Assembly: GCA_043738095.1 (NCBI GenBank)
Contig: JAYSZI010000012.1
Span: forward strand, 1 to 64,000
Direction: 5' to 3'
DNA from: Lysobacter_K sp043738095
GTDB taxonomy: Bacteria; Pseudomonadota; Gammaproteobacteria; Xanthomonadales; Xanthomonadaceae
Length of the DNA stretch: 64,000 nt
The notes beneath the pieces were generated by a model that was not told the DNA's origin, made no database searches, and saw only the letters and a program-made list of their open reading frames with translations. Made by a program: the position numbers and the translations under genes. Position 1 is the first letter of the stretch. Each line of letters starts with the position of its first letter. Below are positions 1 through 7,609 of the stretch, piece by piece.

Positions 1-508
1 CTTCGCTGTAGTCGACCAGATCCATCTTGTTGATGGCGACCAGGACATAGGGAATGCCGAGCAGCGAAGCGATGTACGCATGACGTCGCGACTGCGGGAG
101 CACGCCCTTTCGCGCATCGACGAGAACGATAGCGAGATGCGCGGTCGATGCGCCTGTCGCCATATTTCGCGTATACTGCTCGTGGCCCGGAGTATCGGCG
201 ATGATGAACTTGCGTTTGGGCGTGGAAAAGTAGCGGTAGGCGACATCAATGGTGATGCCCTGCTCCCGCTCGGCGTCCAGCCCGTCGAGCAGCAGCGCGT
301 AGTCAATCGAATCGCCCTGGGTTCCATGGCGCTTGCTGTCGCGTTCCAGCGATGACAGCTGGTCGTCGAACAGGTTCTTGCTCTCGTACAGCAGACGCCC
401 GATCAGCGTGCTCTTGCCATCGTCAACGCTGCCGCAGGTAATGAATCGCAAGCGCGGCTTTTCCTCGTGCCCGCGCAGGTAGGCGGCGATGTCTACCGGT
501 CCGGCCAT
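1..508 (-). CDS. cysN: Sulfate adenylyltransferase large subunit CysN (or CysNC), N-terminal part
   Basis: GTPase subunit of ATP sulfurylase, which couples GTP hydrolysis to formation of adenylyl sulfate (APS) by CysD. The frame starts at an ATG at 508 that overlaps the cysD stop by one base (TGATG) and runs off the window edge after about 169 codons. Visible G-domain motifs are the P-loop GSVDDGKSTLIGRL near residue 26, DTPGHEQYTRNM near residue 105, and NKMDLVDYSE at the edge. These are typical of the CysN/EF-Tu-like translation-factor GTPases. Because the C-terminus is outside the window, I cannot tell whether an APS kinase (CysC) domain is fused, as is common in related bacteria; no separate cysC is seen here. 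Confidence 0.95.
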   Translation of the reverse strand, partial: MAGPVDIAAYLRGHEEKPRLRFITCGSVDDGKSTLIGRLLYESKNLFDDQLSSLERDSKRHGTQGDSIDYALLLDGLDAEREQGITIDVAYRYFSTPKRKFIIADTPGHEQYTRNMATGASTAHLAIVLVDARKGVLPQSRRHAYIASLLGIPYVLVAINKMDLVDYSE

Positions 509-1434
509 CAGAAGTAGCCTTCCTGCTTCTTTTTTTCCATCGAGGCCGACGGGTCGTTGTCGATCAAGCGGCCCTGGCGCTCGGAGGTTCGGGCGACCAG
601 CATCTCGCCGATGATCTTCTCCAGCGTGTCGGCGTCGGACTCGAAGCCGCCGGTGAGTGGGTAGCAGCCCAGCGTGCGGAAACGGACGCGCCGCATGGAT
701 GGCGTTTCGCCAACGCGCAAGGGGAAACGAGCGTCGTCGACCATGATCAGGCCGCCGTCGCGTTCCACCATCGGCCGCTCCTTGGCAAAGTAGAGTGGAA
801 CGACCTCGATGCGCTCACGAAGGATGTACAGCCAGACATCGAGCTCGGTCCAGTTCGACAGCGGAAACACCCGCACGCTCTCACCGGCATGTATCCGCGT
901 GTTGTAGAGGCTCCACAGCTCGGGTCGCTGCTTTTTCGGATCCCAGCGATGTTGCGCGCTGCGGAATGAGAACACGCGCTCCTTGGCCCGGGACTTCTCC
1001 TCGTCGCGCCGCGCCCCACCAATCGCGGCGTCGTACTGGCCGAGGTCCAATGCCTGCTTCAAGGCCTGCGTCTTCATCACGTCCGTGTGCACCGTCGCGC
1101 CATGCGATACCGGGCCGATGCCCTGCTTTACTCCGTCTTGGTTCACATAGACGCGCAACTCGATACCCGGAGACCGTGCCACCTCTTCCCGGAAAGCGAT
1201 CATCTCGCGGAACTTCCAGCCGGTATCGACGTGCAGCAAGGGGATGGGCGGCCGCGCGGGCGCGAACGCCTTCAGCAACAAATGCAGCAGCACCGAGCTG
1301 TCCTTGCCAACCGAGTACAGCATCACCGGATTGCGGAAACTCGCCGCGACCTCGCGCAGGATGTGGATGCTCTCGGCTTCTAGCTGATCCAGGTGGGACA
1401 GAGTGGTCGCAGTGGGTGCGGGCATCGTGGGCAT
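508..1434 (-). CDS. cysD: Sulfate adenylyltransferase small subunit CysD
   Basis: Catalytic subunit of ATP sulfurylase, converting sulfate and ATP to APS and pyrophosphate in the cytoplasm. The 308-residue product matches the family length (about 302 in E. coli). The PP-loop SVGKDSSVLLHLLLKAF lies near residues 41-57, and the conserved GGARRDEEKSRAKERVFSFR stretch follows near residues 139-158. The C-terminus RLIDNDPSASMEKKKQEGYF is the usual CysD tail. The gene sits 18 bp after a TauE/SafE permease gene and is translationally coupled to cysN, so permease-cysD-cysN reads as one leftward operon, probably sharing the divergent control region at 2236-2366 with cysJ. A second ATG three codons in is an alternative start. 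Confidence 0.97.
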   Translation of the reverse strand: MPTMPAPTATTLSHLDQLEAESIHILREVAASFRNPVMLYSVGKDSSVLLHLLLKAFAPARPPIPLLHVDTGWKFREMIAFREEVARSPGIELRVYVNQDGVKQGIGPVSHGATVHTDVMKTQALKQALDLGQYDAAIGGARRDEEKSRAKERVFSFRSAQHRWDPKKQRPELWSLYNTRIHAGESVRVFPLSNWTELDVWLYILRERIEVVPLYFAKERPMVERDGGLIMVDDARFPLRVGETPSMRRVRFRTLGCYPLTGGFESDADTLEKIIGEMLVARTSERQGRLIDNDPSASMEKKKQEGYF

Positions 1435-1452
1435 CAGTGGGTCGAAAGGGAT

Positions 1453-2205
1453 TCAAATTGCGCCGAAGTGCTTGAGCAGGGTGCGCACGCCCAGCGCCAT
1501 CACCAGTATGCCGACGAACAGCAGCATCGGCCGCGGACGTACGCGCTTGACCAGCCACGCGCCCAACGGCGCCGCCGCCACGCCGCCGAGCGCGAGGCCG
1601 ACGATGATGTTCCAGTGGCTCAGCCCGAGCGTCAGCAGGAACACGATCGACGCGGTCAGGGTAACGAAGAACTCCACCGCATTGACGCTGCCGACGGTGA
1701 AACGGAACTCGTTGCCACGCGCGAGCAGATTACTCGCGACGATGGGCCCCCAGCCGCCGCCGCCGATCGCGTCGATCAAAGCACCGAAAAAACCCAGCGG
1801 CGCGAGATGCGTGGTCACGCGGCGCGGCGGAAAGTCGCGGAACGCCTTGAGCGCGATTACGCCGCCGACCAATAGCAGATAGCCCGCGATCCAGGGCTTG
1901 AGTACGTCGCCGGGCATGCTCGCCAGCAGGTACGCGCCGACACCGGCGCCGATCACGCCTGGCAACAGCAGCCGCCGGAACAAGCGTTTATCGATGTTGC
2001 CAAACGCGTGGTGGGACAGCGCCGACGTGCCCGTGGTGAAGCATTCCGCGGCATGCACGGTGGCGCTGGTGATCGCGGGCGGCAAACCCAAGCCCAGCAA
2101 CAGGCTGGACGCGGTCACGCCATAGGCCATGCCGAGCGCGCCGTCGATCAGCTGCGCGGCAAAACCAATCGCGATGTAGATGAGGAAGTCGGGTGGCAAT
2201 TCCAT
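1453..2205 (-). CDS. TauE/SafE family membrane permease (sulfur oxyanion transport)
   Basis: Polytopic inner-membrane protein of about 250 residues with about eight hydrophobic segments. It has the two-fold pattern of the TauE/SafE (DUF81) family, with glycine-rich turns in both halves: AAQLIDGALGMAYGV near the start and GFFGALIDAIGGGGWGPI in the middle. Family members move sulfite, sulfate or organosulfonates across the inner membrane. Its position directly upstream of cysD suggests sulfate uptake or export of excess sulfite, but substrate and direction are inferred. I chose the ATG at 2205; an in-frame TTG at 2235 would add ten residues that look unlike a membrane N-terminus. Confidence 0.88.
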   Translation of the reverse strand: MELPPDFLIYIAIGFAAQLIDGALGMAYGVTASSLLLGLGLPPAITSATVHAAECFTTGTSALSHHAFGNIDKRLFRRLLLPGVIGAGVGAYLLASMPGDVLKPWIAGYLLLVGGVIALKAFRDFPPRRVTTHLAPLGFFGALIDAIGGGGWGPIVASNLLARGNEFRFTVGSVNAVEFFVTLTASIVFLLTLGLSHWNIIVGLALGGVAAAPLGAWLVKRVRPRPMLLFVGILVMALGVRTLLKHFGAI

Positions 2206-2281
2206 CGCTGACCTGTGGCGCACCTGAAACAACAATGGCGGGCAGTATCAGAACGCAGGCCGCCCAGCGGAAGTTCGCGCA

Positions 2282-2315
2282 GGGCATAAGCGCATAACCA
2301 CGCATCCTTTCCGCC
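2282..2315 (+). promoter_or_regulatory. Candidate cysJ promoter/operator block (matches block before cysG)
   Basis: The sequence GGGCATAAGCGCA (2282-2294), then 13 variable bases, then TTTCCGCC (2308-2315). The same two words with the same 13-bp spacer occur at 8775-8808 upstream of cysG, and the blocks lie 85 and 84 bp before the respective ATGs. Here GCATAA also repeats 8 bp later (GCATAAGCGCATAACC). I infer a shared regulatory element, either a CysB-type operator or a weak -10 region; the function is not proven. Confidence 0.45.
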
Positions 2316-2366
2316 GGTCCGTGGCGCTGCCTAGTGTTGGCGCATCGACCACGCCGAGCTGCCGCG

Positions 2367-4190
2367 ATGTCCGCGTCCACCGCCTTTCACCCGACGACGC
2401 TGTCGGCCCCGCTGCCAGTATCGGCAGAGCAGATCCGCGATCTCGCGCTGCTAACCGGCGGCCTCGACAGTGCCGGACTGTGGTGGCTGTCGGGCTACGC
2501 CGCCGGGTTGGCGCAACGCCAGACGTCCCCCGCGCATGCGGCGACGTTGCCAGTAGCCGATAGCCACCCGACGCAGCGCCTGACCATCGTCTATGGCAGC
2601 CAAACGGGCAACGCCAAGCGACTGGCCGAACAACTCGCGCGTCAGAGCGAAGGCGCCGGACTATCCATACGCTTACTGCGCGCCGACGCTTACCCGCTGC
2701 GCGAACTCAAGGACGAGCGCGCTCTGACCATCGTGATCAGCACCCAGGGCGACGGCGACCCGCCGGACGATGCGCGCGCGCTGGTCGAGTTCATCGTCAG
2801 CAAGCGCGCACCGGCGCTCAAGCAGCTCAAGTACGCGGTACTCGGTCTGGGTGATTCCAGTTATCCGCAGTTTTGCGCGATCGGCCGTCAGTTGGATGCG
2901 CGCCTGGCCGAACTCGGCGGCCAGCGTCTGCTCGACCGCGGCGATGCCGATCTGGACCTGGCGACCGTGGCAGAACCCTGGCTGGTGCAGGCCCTAGACG
3001 CGGCAAAGACCGCATTGGGATCGCCGCCGCCCCTGGCCACCGTCACCGCGTTGCGGCCCGTTGCGCCGGTACCGGCGACGTGGAGCCGCGAGCACCCGTT
3101 CGCCGCCGAACTGCTAGCCAACCAGCGCATCACAGGACGCGGGTCCGACCGCGACATCCGCCACTTCGAACTCTCGCTGGAAGGCTCGGGCTTGCGCTAC
3201 GAGCCCGGCGATGCGCTCGGCGTATGGCCGCAAAACCCTCCCGCGCTGGTCGATGCCGTGCTCGCTGCACTGGATCTGGATGGCGACCGCGCCGTGGCGC
3301 ATGCCGGGCAGACGTTGCCGCTGCATACGTGGCTCGGCTCCCGGCGCGAACTCACCCGGTTGTCGCGACCCTTCCTCGCCCAACATGCCGCGCATGCGGG
3401 CAGCAGCACCCTCAACCGCCTGCTTGCACCCGACAACGCGGCCGCGTTCGCGCAATTGCTCGCGCAGCAGCAGGTGCTCGATGTGCTGCGCGCGCACCCG
3501 GCGGCGTGGTCGGGCGAGGACCTCGTCGCCGCGCTGCGCCCGCTGAGCCCGCGTCTGTATTCGATCGCGTCTAGCCAGCAAGTAGTCGGCGACGAGGCAC
3601 ACCTAACCGTGGCCCATATCGAATACGGCCCCGCAGACGATCTACGCTGGGGCGCGGCGTCGAACTTCCTCGCGCGCGCCACCGATGGCGACCCGCTGCC
3701 GGTTTTCATCGAGCACAACGAGCGCTTCCGCCTGCCGCGCGACGGCTCGCGCGACGTGATCATGATCGGCCCCGGTACCGGCGTGGCGCCGTTCCGCGGC
3801 TTTGTCCAGGAGCGGGTCGCGACAGGGGCATCGGGGCGTAACTGGTTGCTGTTCGGCAATCCACACAGCCGCAGCGATTTCCTCTACCAGCTCGAATGGC
3901 AGGACGCGCTCAGGCGCGGGGCATTGCATCGGCTTGATCTCGCGTTCTCACGCGATCAGAACGAGAAGATCTACGTCCAGCAACGGCTGCATGAACACGG
4001 CCGCGCGGTGTACGACTGGCTGCAAAGCGGCGCACACCTCTACGTCTGCGGCGCGACGCGTATGGCCAAAGACGTGCACGCCGAGCTGCTGGAGATCATC
4101 GCCCAGCACGCTGGCCAGTCCGCCGAAGACGCCAACGACACCCTCAACGACCTACAGGCGCAGGGTCGCTACGCACGGGATGTGTACTGA
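2367..4190 (+). CDS. cysJ: Sulfite reductase flavoprotein alpha-component CysJ
   Basis: NADPH-dependent flavoprotein that passes electrons through FAD and FMN to the CysI hemoprotein during sulfite reduction to sulfide. The 607-residue product is close to E. coli CysJ (599). An N-terminal flavodoxin domain carries TIVYGSQTGNAKRLAEQLA near residue 75. The FAD domain carries RLYSIASSQ near residue 395. The NADPH-binding part has MIGPGTGVAPFRGFVQER, then HLYVCGATRMAKDVHAELL, and the family-typical C-terminus GRYARDVY. I chose the ATG at 2367, since the upstream extension from 2334 is not family-like. It is followed by a 148-bp spacer and cysI. Confidence 0.97.
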   Translation: MSASTAFHPTTLSAPLPVSAEQIRDLALLTGGLDSAGLWWLSGYAAGLAQRQTSPAHAATLPVADSHPTQRLTIVYGSQTGNAKRLAEQLARQSEGAGLSIRLLRADAYPLRELKDERALTIVISTQGDGDPPDDARALVEFIVSKRAPALKQLKYAVLGLGDSSYPQFCAIGRQLDARLAELGGQRLLDRGDADLDLATVAEPWLVQALDAAKTALGSPPPLATVTALRPVAPVPATWSREHPFAAELLANQRITGRGSDRDIRHFELSLEGSGLRYEPGDALGVWPQNPPALVDAVLAALDLDGDRAVAHAGQTLPLHTWLGSRRELTRLSRPFLAQHAAHAGSSTLNRLLAPDNAAAFAQLLAQQQVLDVLRAHPAAWSGEDLVAALRPLSPRLYSIASSQQVVGDEAHLTVAHIEYGPADDLRWGAASNFLARATDGDPLPVFIEHNERFRLPRDGSRDVIMIGPGTGVAPFRGFVQERVATGASGRNWLLFGNPHSRSDFLYQLEWQDALRRGALHRLDLAFSRDQNEKIYVQQRLHEHGRAVYDWLQSGAHLYVCGATRMAKDVHAELLEIIAQHAGQSAEDANDTLNDLQAQGRYARDVY

Positions 4191-4252
4191 TGAGAGCGCC
4201 CCAGAAAAAGCTTGTCATTCGCGCGCAAACGCCAGCCACGCGGCTTTCGCTT

Positions 4253-4266
4253 GTGGAGCGCTCCAC
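4253..4266. repeat. Perfect 14-bp palindrome in the cysJ-cysI spacer
   Basis: GTGGAGCGCTCCAC is a perfect palindrome in the 148-bp gap between cysJ and cysI. It is followed by CTGGATCCCCGCGTTCGCCGG, which resembles half of the dispersed inverted repeats common in intergenic DNA of xanthomonads. The spacer holds no coding frame. A role in mRNA processing or attenuation within the cysJIH transcript is possible but unproven. Confidence 0.5.
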
Positions 4267-4338
4267 TCACTGGATCCCCGCGTTCGCCGGATTGCCTGGA
4301 CAACGCTTCGAGCAGCACCGGCTGTCACAGGAACAGGC

Positions 4339-6114
4339 ATGAGCGCCCATTCCGTCGAGGACATCAAGCAAACCAGCAGTCGCCTGCGCGGCACGCTGTT
4401 GGAATCGCTCGCCAACCCGATCACCGGCGCGCTCCACGATGACGACCAGACCCTGATCAAGTACCACGGCAGCTACCAGCAGGACGACCGCGACGTTCGC
4501 GAAGAACGCCGTCAGCAGAAACTTGAGCCCGCGCACACGTTCATGATCCGCACCCGCACCCCCGGCGGTGTAGTCTCGCCCGCGCAGTGGCTGCAGCTCG
4601 ACGCGATCGCAACCAGATTTTCTGAGCGCGGCTTGCGCATCACCACGCGCCAGGCATTCCAATTCCACGGCGTGATCAAGCGCGAGCTGAAAGCAACGAT
4701 GCAGGCGATCAACGCCGCGCTGATCGACACGCTCGCCGCGTGCGGCGACGTCAACCGCAATGTCGGGGTCGCCGCCAATCCGCTGCAATCGCAGCTGCAT
4801 GCGACCGTGTATGCACAAGCGGCCGCACTCTCCGAACACCTGCTGCCCAACACCCGCGCCTACTACGAGATCTGGCTTGACGAGGAACGCGTGGCTGGCA
4901 GTGGTGAGGAAGCCGAACCGGTCTATGGCGCGACCTACCTGCCGCGCAAGTTCAAGATCGCCTTTGCGATCCCGCCCTACAACGACGTCGATGTGTTCGC
5001 GCAGGACCTGGGCTTCATCGCGATCATCGAACGCGCTGCGGACGACAGCGACCAACTCGTCGGCTACAACGTCAGCGTCGGCGGCGGCATGGGCGCGACC
5101 CATAGCGATCCAGAAACCTACCCGCGCCTGGGCGACGTGATCGGCTTCATTACGCCCGACCAGCTGACCTCGGTCGCCGAAGCGGTGGTGACGGCGCAGC
5201 GCGACCACGGCAATCGCGTCGTGCGCAAACGGGCGCGGCTGAAATACACCATCGACGATCACGGTCTGGCGTGGTTCAAGGCCGAAGTCGAGCGCCGCGC
5301 CGGCATCACGCTTGCACCTGCACGACCGTTCGACTTCGTCCACAACGGCGACCGCTTTGGCTGGGTCGAGGGCGACGACGGGCGCGCTCACCTCACGCTG
5401 CGGATCGCCGCCGGCAGGATCTGGGACCGCAACGGCCTGCAGCACCTGAGCGGGTTGCGGGCAATCGCGCGCGCACTCATTGAAAACAGCGACCCCTCCG
5501 CGCCGGAGCCCGCCGAGTTCCGCATGACGCCGAACCAGAACCTGGTGATCGCCGGCGTGCCAGCCCCGCAGCGCGCGCGCATCGACGCGTTGGTGGCGCA
5601 GTACGGCTTGGACGGATATCAAACCGCGAGCCCGCTGCGGCTCAACGCGATCGCCTGCGTCGCTCTGCCAACCTGCGGGCTGGCGATGGCAGAGGCCGAA
5701 CGCTATCTGCCGACGTTGCTGCTCAAGGTCGAGGCATTGCTTGAATCGCACGGCTTGCAGGACGCGCCGATCAACCTGCGCATCAGCGGCTGCGCAAACG
5801 GTTGCTCGCGCCCGTACCTGGGCGAGATCGCGCTCGTGGGCAAAGCGCCCGGGCGCTACAACCTGATGCTCGGGGCCGACCACCGCGGCCAGCGTTTGAA
5901 CACGCTGTACCGCGAGAACATCGACGAAACCGCAATCCTGACCGAACTCGACCCGCTGCTGGCGCGCTATGCCGGCGAGCGCAACGACAGCGAAGGTTTC
6001 GGCGACTTCCTCGTCCGCAGCGATGTCGTGCGGATTCCGAAGCCTATTTCCATCGCGCTGAAATCCAGCGGTTCGCCGCCAATCGAGCTGCTACCCATCG
6101 AGGTGAACCCATGA
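4339..6114 (+). CDS. cysI: Sulfite reductase hemoprotein beta-component CysI
   Basis: Siroheme- and 4Fe-4S-containing subunit that carries out the six-electron reduction of sulfite to sulfide with electrons from CysJ. The product is 591 residues (E. coli 570). The cluster/siroheme cysteines are seen as C440 and C446 (CVALPTCGLAMAEAE) and C485 and C489 (SGCANGCSRPYLGE), the family C-x5-C and C-x3-C pattern. The ferredoxin-like half-domains repeat as expected. The start is the ATG at 4339; an open frame extends upstream through cysJ but is not family-like. The stop overlaps the cysH start by 4 bp (ATGA), indicating coupled translation. It depends on the siroheme made by the nearby cysG. Confidence 0.97.
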   Translation: MSAHSVEDIKQTSSRLRGTLLESLANPITGALHDDDQTLIKYHGSYQQDDRDVREERRQQKLEPAHTFMIRTRTPGGVVSPAQWLQLDAIATRFSERGLRITTRQAFQFHGVIKRELKATMQAINAALIDTLAACGDVNRNVGVAANPLQSQLHATVYAQAAALSEHLLPNTRAYYEIWLDEERVAGSGEEAEPVYGATYLPRKFKIAFAIPPYNDVDVFAQDLGFIAIIERAADDSDQLVGYNVSVGGGMGATHSDPETYPRLGDVIGFITPDQLTSVAEAVVTAQRDHGNRVVRKRARLKYTIDDHGLAWFKAEVERRAGITLAPARPFDFVHNGDRFGWVEGDDGRAHLTLRIAAGRIWDRNGLQHLSGLRAIARALIENSDPSAPEPAEFRMTPNQNLVIAGVPAPQRARIDALVAQYGLDGYQTASPLRLNAIACVALPTCGLAMAEAERYLPTLLLKVEALLESHGLQDAPINLRISGCANGCSRPYLGEIALVGKAPGRYNLMLGADHRGQRLNTLYRENIDETAILTELDPLLARYAGERNDSEGFGDFLVRSDVVRIPKPISIALKSSGSPPIELLPIEVNP

Positions 6115-6857
6115 GCCCGCCCGACCCCGTCACCGCCGCCGAATCCCCGCGCGCGCTGGCCGACCTCAATCAATGGCTGGGCACGCTCGACGCCGGGCAA
6201 CGCGTGGCATGGGCACTGCACAACCACGCCGGCGAGCACGCGTTGTCGTCGAGCTTCGGCGCGCAGTCGGCGGTGTGCTTGCATCTGGTCACCCAGCACA
6301 AGGCCGATATCCCGGTGATCCTGATCGACACCGGGTACTTGTTCCCAGAAACCTACCGCTATATCGACGCGATGACGCAGCGACTGTCGCTCAACCTGAA
6401 GGTGTATCGGCCGCAAATCGGCATCGCCTGGATGGAGGCGCGCCTGGGCAAGCTGTGGGAGGAAGGCATCGAAGGCATCGAGCGCTACAACCGCCTGCGC
6501 AAGGTCGAGCCGATGCAACGCGCGCTACGCGAACTGGGCGTGCGCAGCTGGATCGCGGGACTTCGTCGCAGCCAGTCGCACAGCCGTGCCGATCTCGATT
6601 TTCTCGAATTGCGCGACGGCCGATGGAAGCTGCACCCGCTCGCCGACTGGAGCGATGGCGATGTCTGGCAGTACCTGCAGCAGCACGACCTGCCGGTCCA
6701 CCCGCTGTGGCACGAAGGCTATACATCGATCGGCGACGTCCACACTACGCGCCGCGTGGAGCCGGGAATGAGCGAGGAAGAAGCACGCTTCTTCGGGCTC
6801 AAGCGCGAGTGCGGATTGCATGAGCTGTGGGGGGATACTTCCGAGCAGGCGGCGTAG
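6111..6857 (+). CDS. cysH: Phosphoadenosine phosphosulfate (PAPS) reductase CysH
   Basis: Thioredoxin-dependent reductase producing sulfite and PAP from PAPS. The 248-residue protein has the PP-loop-like SSSFGAQSAVCLHL near residue 46, the substrate loop GLRRSQSHSRADL near residue 149, and the catalytic cysteine C234 in KRECGLHELWG near the C-terminus. The paired-cysteine motifs that bind the 4Fe-4S cluster of APS reductases are absent, so a PAPS-type enzyme is favoured. That implies an APS kinase, not visible in this window and possibly fused to CysN. It starts within the cysI stop codon and is the last gene of cysJIH; downstream lies a long repeat-filled gap. Confidence 0.96.
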   Translation: MSPPDPVTAAESPRALADLNQWLGTLDAGQRVAWALHNHAGEHALSSSFGAQSAVCLHLVTQHKADIPVILIDTGYLFPETYRYIDAMTQRLSLNLKVYRPQIGIAWMEARLGKLWEEGIEGIERYNRLRKVEPMQRALRELGVRSWIAGLRRSQSHSRADLDFLELRDGRWKLHPLADWSDGDVWQYLQQHDLPVHPLWHEGYTSIGDVHTTRRVEPGMSEEEARFFGLKRECGLHELWGDTSEQAA

Positions 6858-6941
6858 TGCGGTGATGATGTCGCTAATTAAAATCCGGTGTGCGCAGGAG
6901 AACTGAGCGATACAGCCTTGGGTCTCGCAGTTGATTTTGCA

Positions 6942-6983
6942 GATGTTGATGTTGATGTTGATGTTGATGTTGATGTTGATGTT
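6942..6983. repeat. Hexanucleotide tandem repeat, 7 perfect GATGTT copies
   Basis: Seven uninterrupted copies of GATGTT (6942-6983), a microsatellite rare in ordinary bacterial intergenic DNA. It ends about 16 bp before the outer end of the left arm of the mirror repeat at 7000-7458. A different hexamer array (7481-7534) sits in the equivalent place outside the right arm. Copy number is likely to vary by slippage. Confidence 0.97.
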
Positions 6984-6999
6984 GACTTTGAACACAAGT

Positions 7000-7182
7000 G
7001 GCATACCGGTAAGCAACACAGACCCGAAGGGCGGCGTGCATGGATGCACGCCGTTTTCCGACCGAGCCATGGATGGCGAGTCGGAAAATCCCGACGGTGC
7101 CACGCGTGGTCGAGTTAGCCCTGTCGAGGAAGGGCCTTTCTTTGGTTACTTTCTTTGGCCCCTTCAAAGAAAGTAACCCGCC
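7000..7182 (+). repeat. Left arm of a structured, imperfect inverted repeat pair
   Basis: This stretch is closely similar to the reverse complement of 7268-7458. It holds three hairpin-forming parts: a 20-bp stem-loop at 7033-7052 (GGCGTGCAT / ATGCACGCC), a second imperfect one around 7053-7090 (TTTTCCGA / TCGGAAAA), and a perfect 14-bp stem GGTTACTTTCTTTG / CAAAGAAAGTAACC at 7144-7178 with a 7-nt loop. The arms also share a short open frame (DPKGG.HGC.PFSDRAMDGESENPD), but this follows from base identity and is probably not a gene. It looks like one copy of a dispersed structured repeat. Confidence 0.85.
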
Positions 7183-7267
7183 AACGGCGGAAGCATTTGC
7201 CGTTGCTTTTTTCCCATCCATCTCTTAATCAAGGCGAGGCGAACTAGATCAAGAGCTTCCGCCTGAA

Positions 7268-7458
7268 GGCGGGTCACTTTTCTTTGCTAAGCCCAAAGAA
7301 AAGTAACCAAAAGAAAGGGCTTTCCCCGACGGAGCTAACTCAACATGCCGGAGCCCGTCGGGATTTTCCGACTCGCCATCCATGGCTCGGTCGGAAAACG
7401 GCGCACATCCATGTGCGCCGCCCTCCGGGTCTGCGGAGATGCCTGCAGTCGGGATTCC
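7268..7458 (-). repeat. Right arm of the structured inverted repeat pair
   Basis: Reverse-oriented second copy of the unit at 7000-7182. The stem at 7400-7419 reads GGCGCACAT / ATGTGCGCC where the left arm has GGCGTGCAT / ATGCACGCC: the sequence differs but pairing is kept on both sides, which suggests selection for structure. The inner hairpin (7272-7286 with 7294-7308) is also kept, with one mismatch. The two arms are separated by about 85 bp. Confidence 0.85.
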
Positions 7459-7480
7459 CAGGATCAGGAACAACTACACG

Positions 7481-7534
7481 GCAAGGGCAAGGGCAAGGGC
7501 AAGGGCAAGGGCAAGGGCAAGGGCAAGGGCAAGG
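7481..7534. repeat. Hexanucleotide tandem repeat, 9 perfect GCAAGG copies
   Basis: Nine uninterrupted GCAAGG copies just outside the right arm of the mirror repeat, mirroring the GATGTT array outside the left arm. The unit differs between the two sides while the position is equivalent, so the arrays may have arisen independently at the same edge of the repeat element. If read in frame it would give Lys-Gly repeats, but no plausible gene contains it. Confidence 0.97.
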
Positions 7535-7609
7535 GCCACACCGTGATCACGAGCTAGGCTGCCCTGCGGCCCAAATCGAATCACAACCCCGAATCGACGC
7601 GAACGCCCC

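Noticed and set aside
4267..5883. A 538-codon open frame on the minus strand through cysI
   Set aside because: Composition is typical of the antisense frame of a GC-rich gene, and cysI is certain on the plus strand.
6888..7473. Short open frames in the cysH-cysB gap, including Lys-Gly and Met-Leu repeat peptides and a shared DRAMDGESENPD peptide on both strands
   Set aside because: They arise from the hexamer arrays and the inverted repeat; the similarity is explained by DNA-level repeat identity, and there are no ribosome-binding sites.
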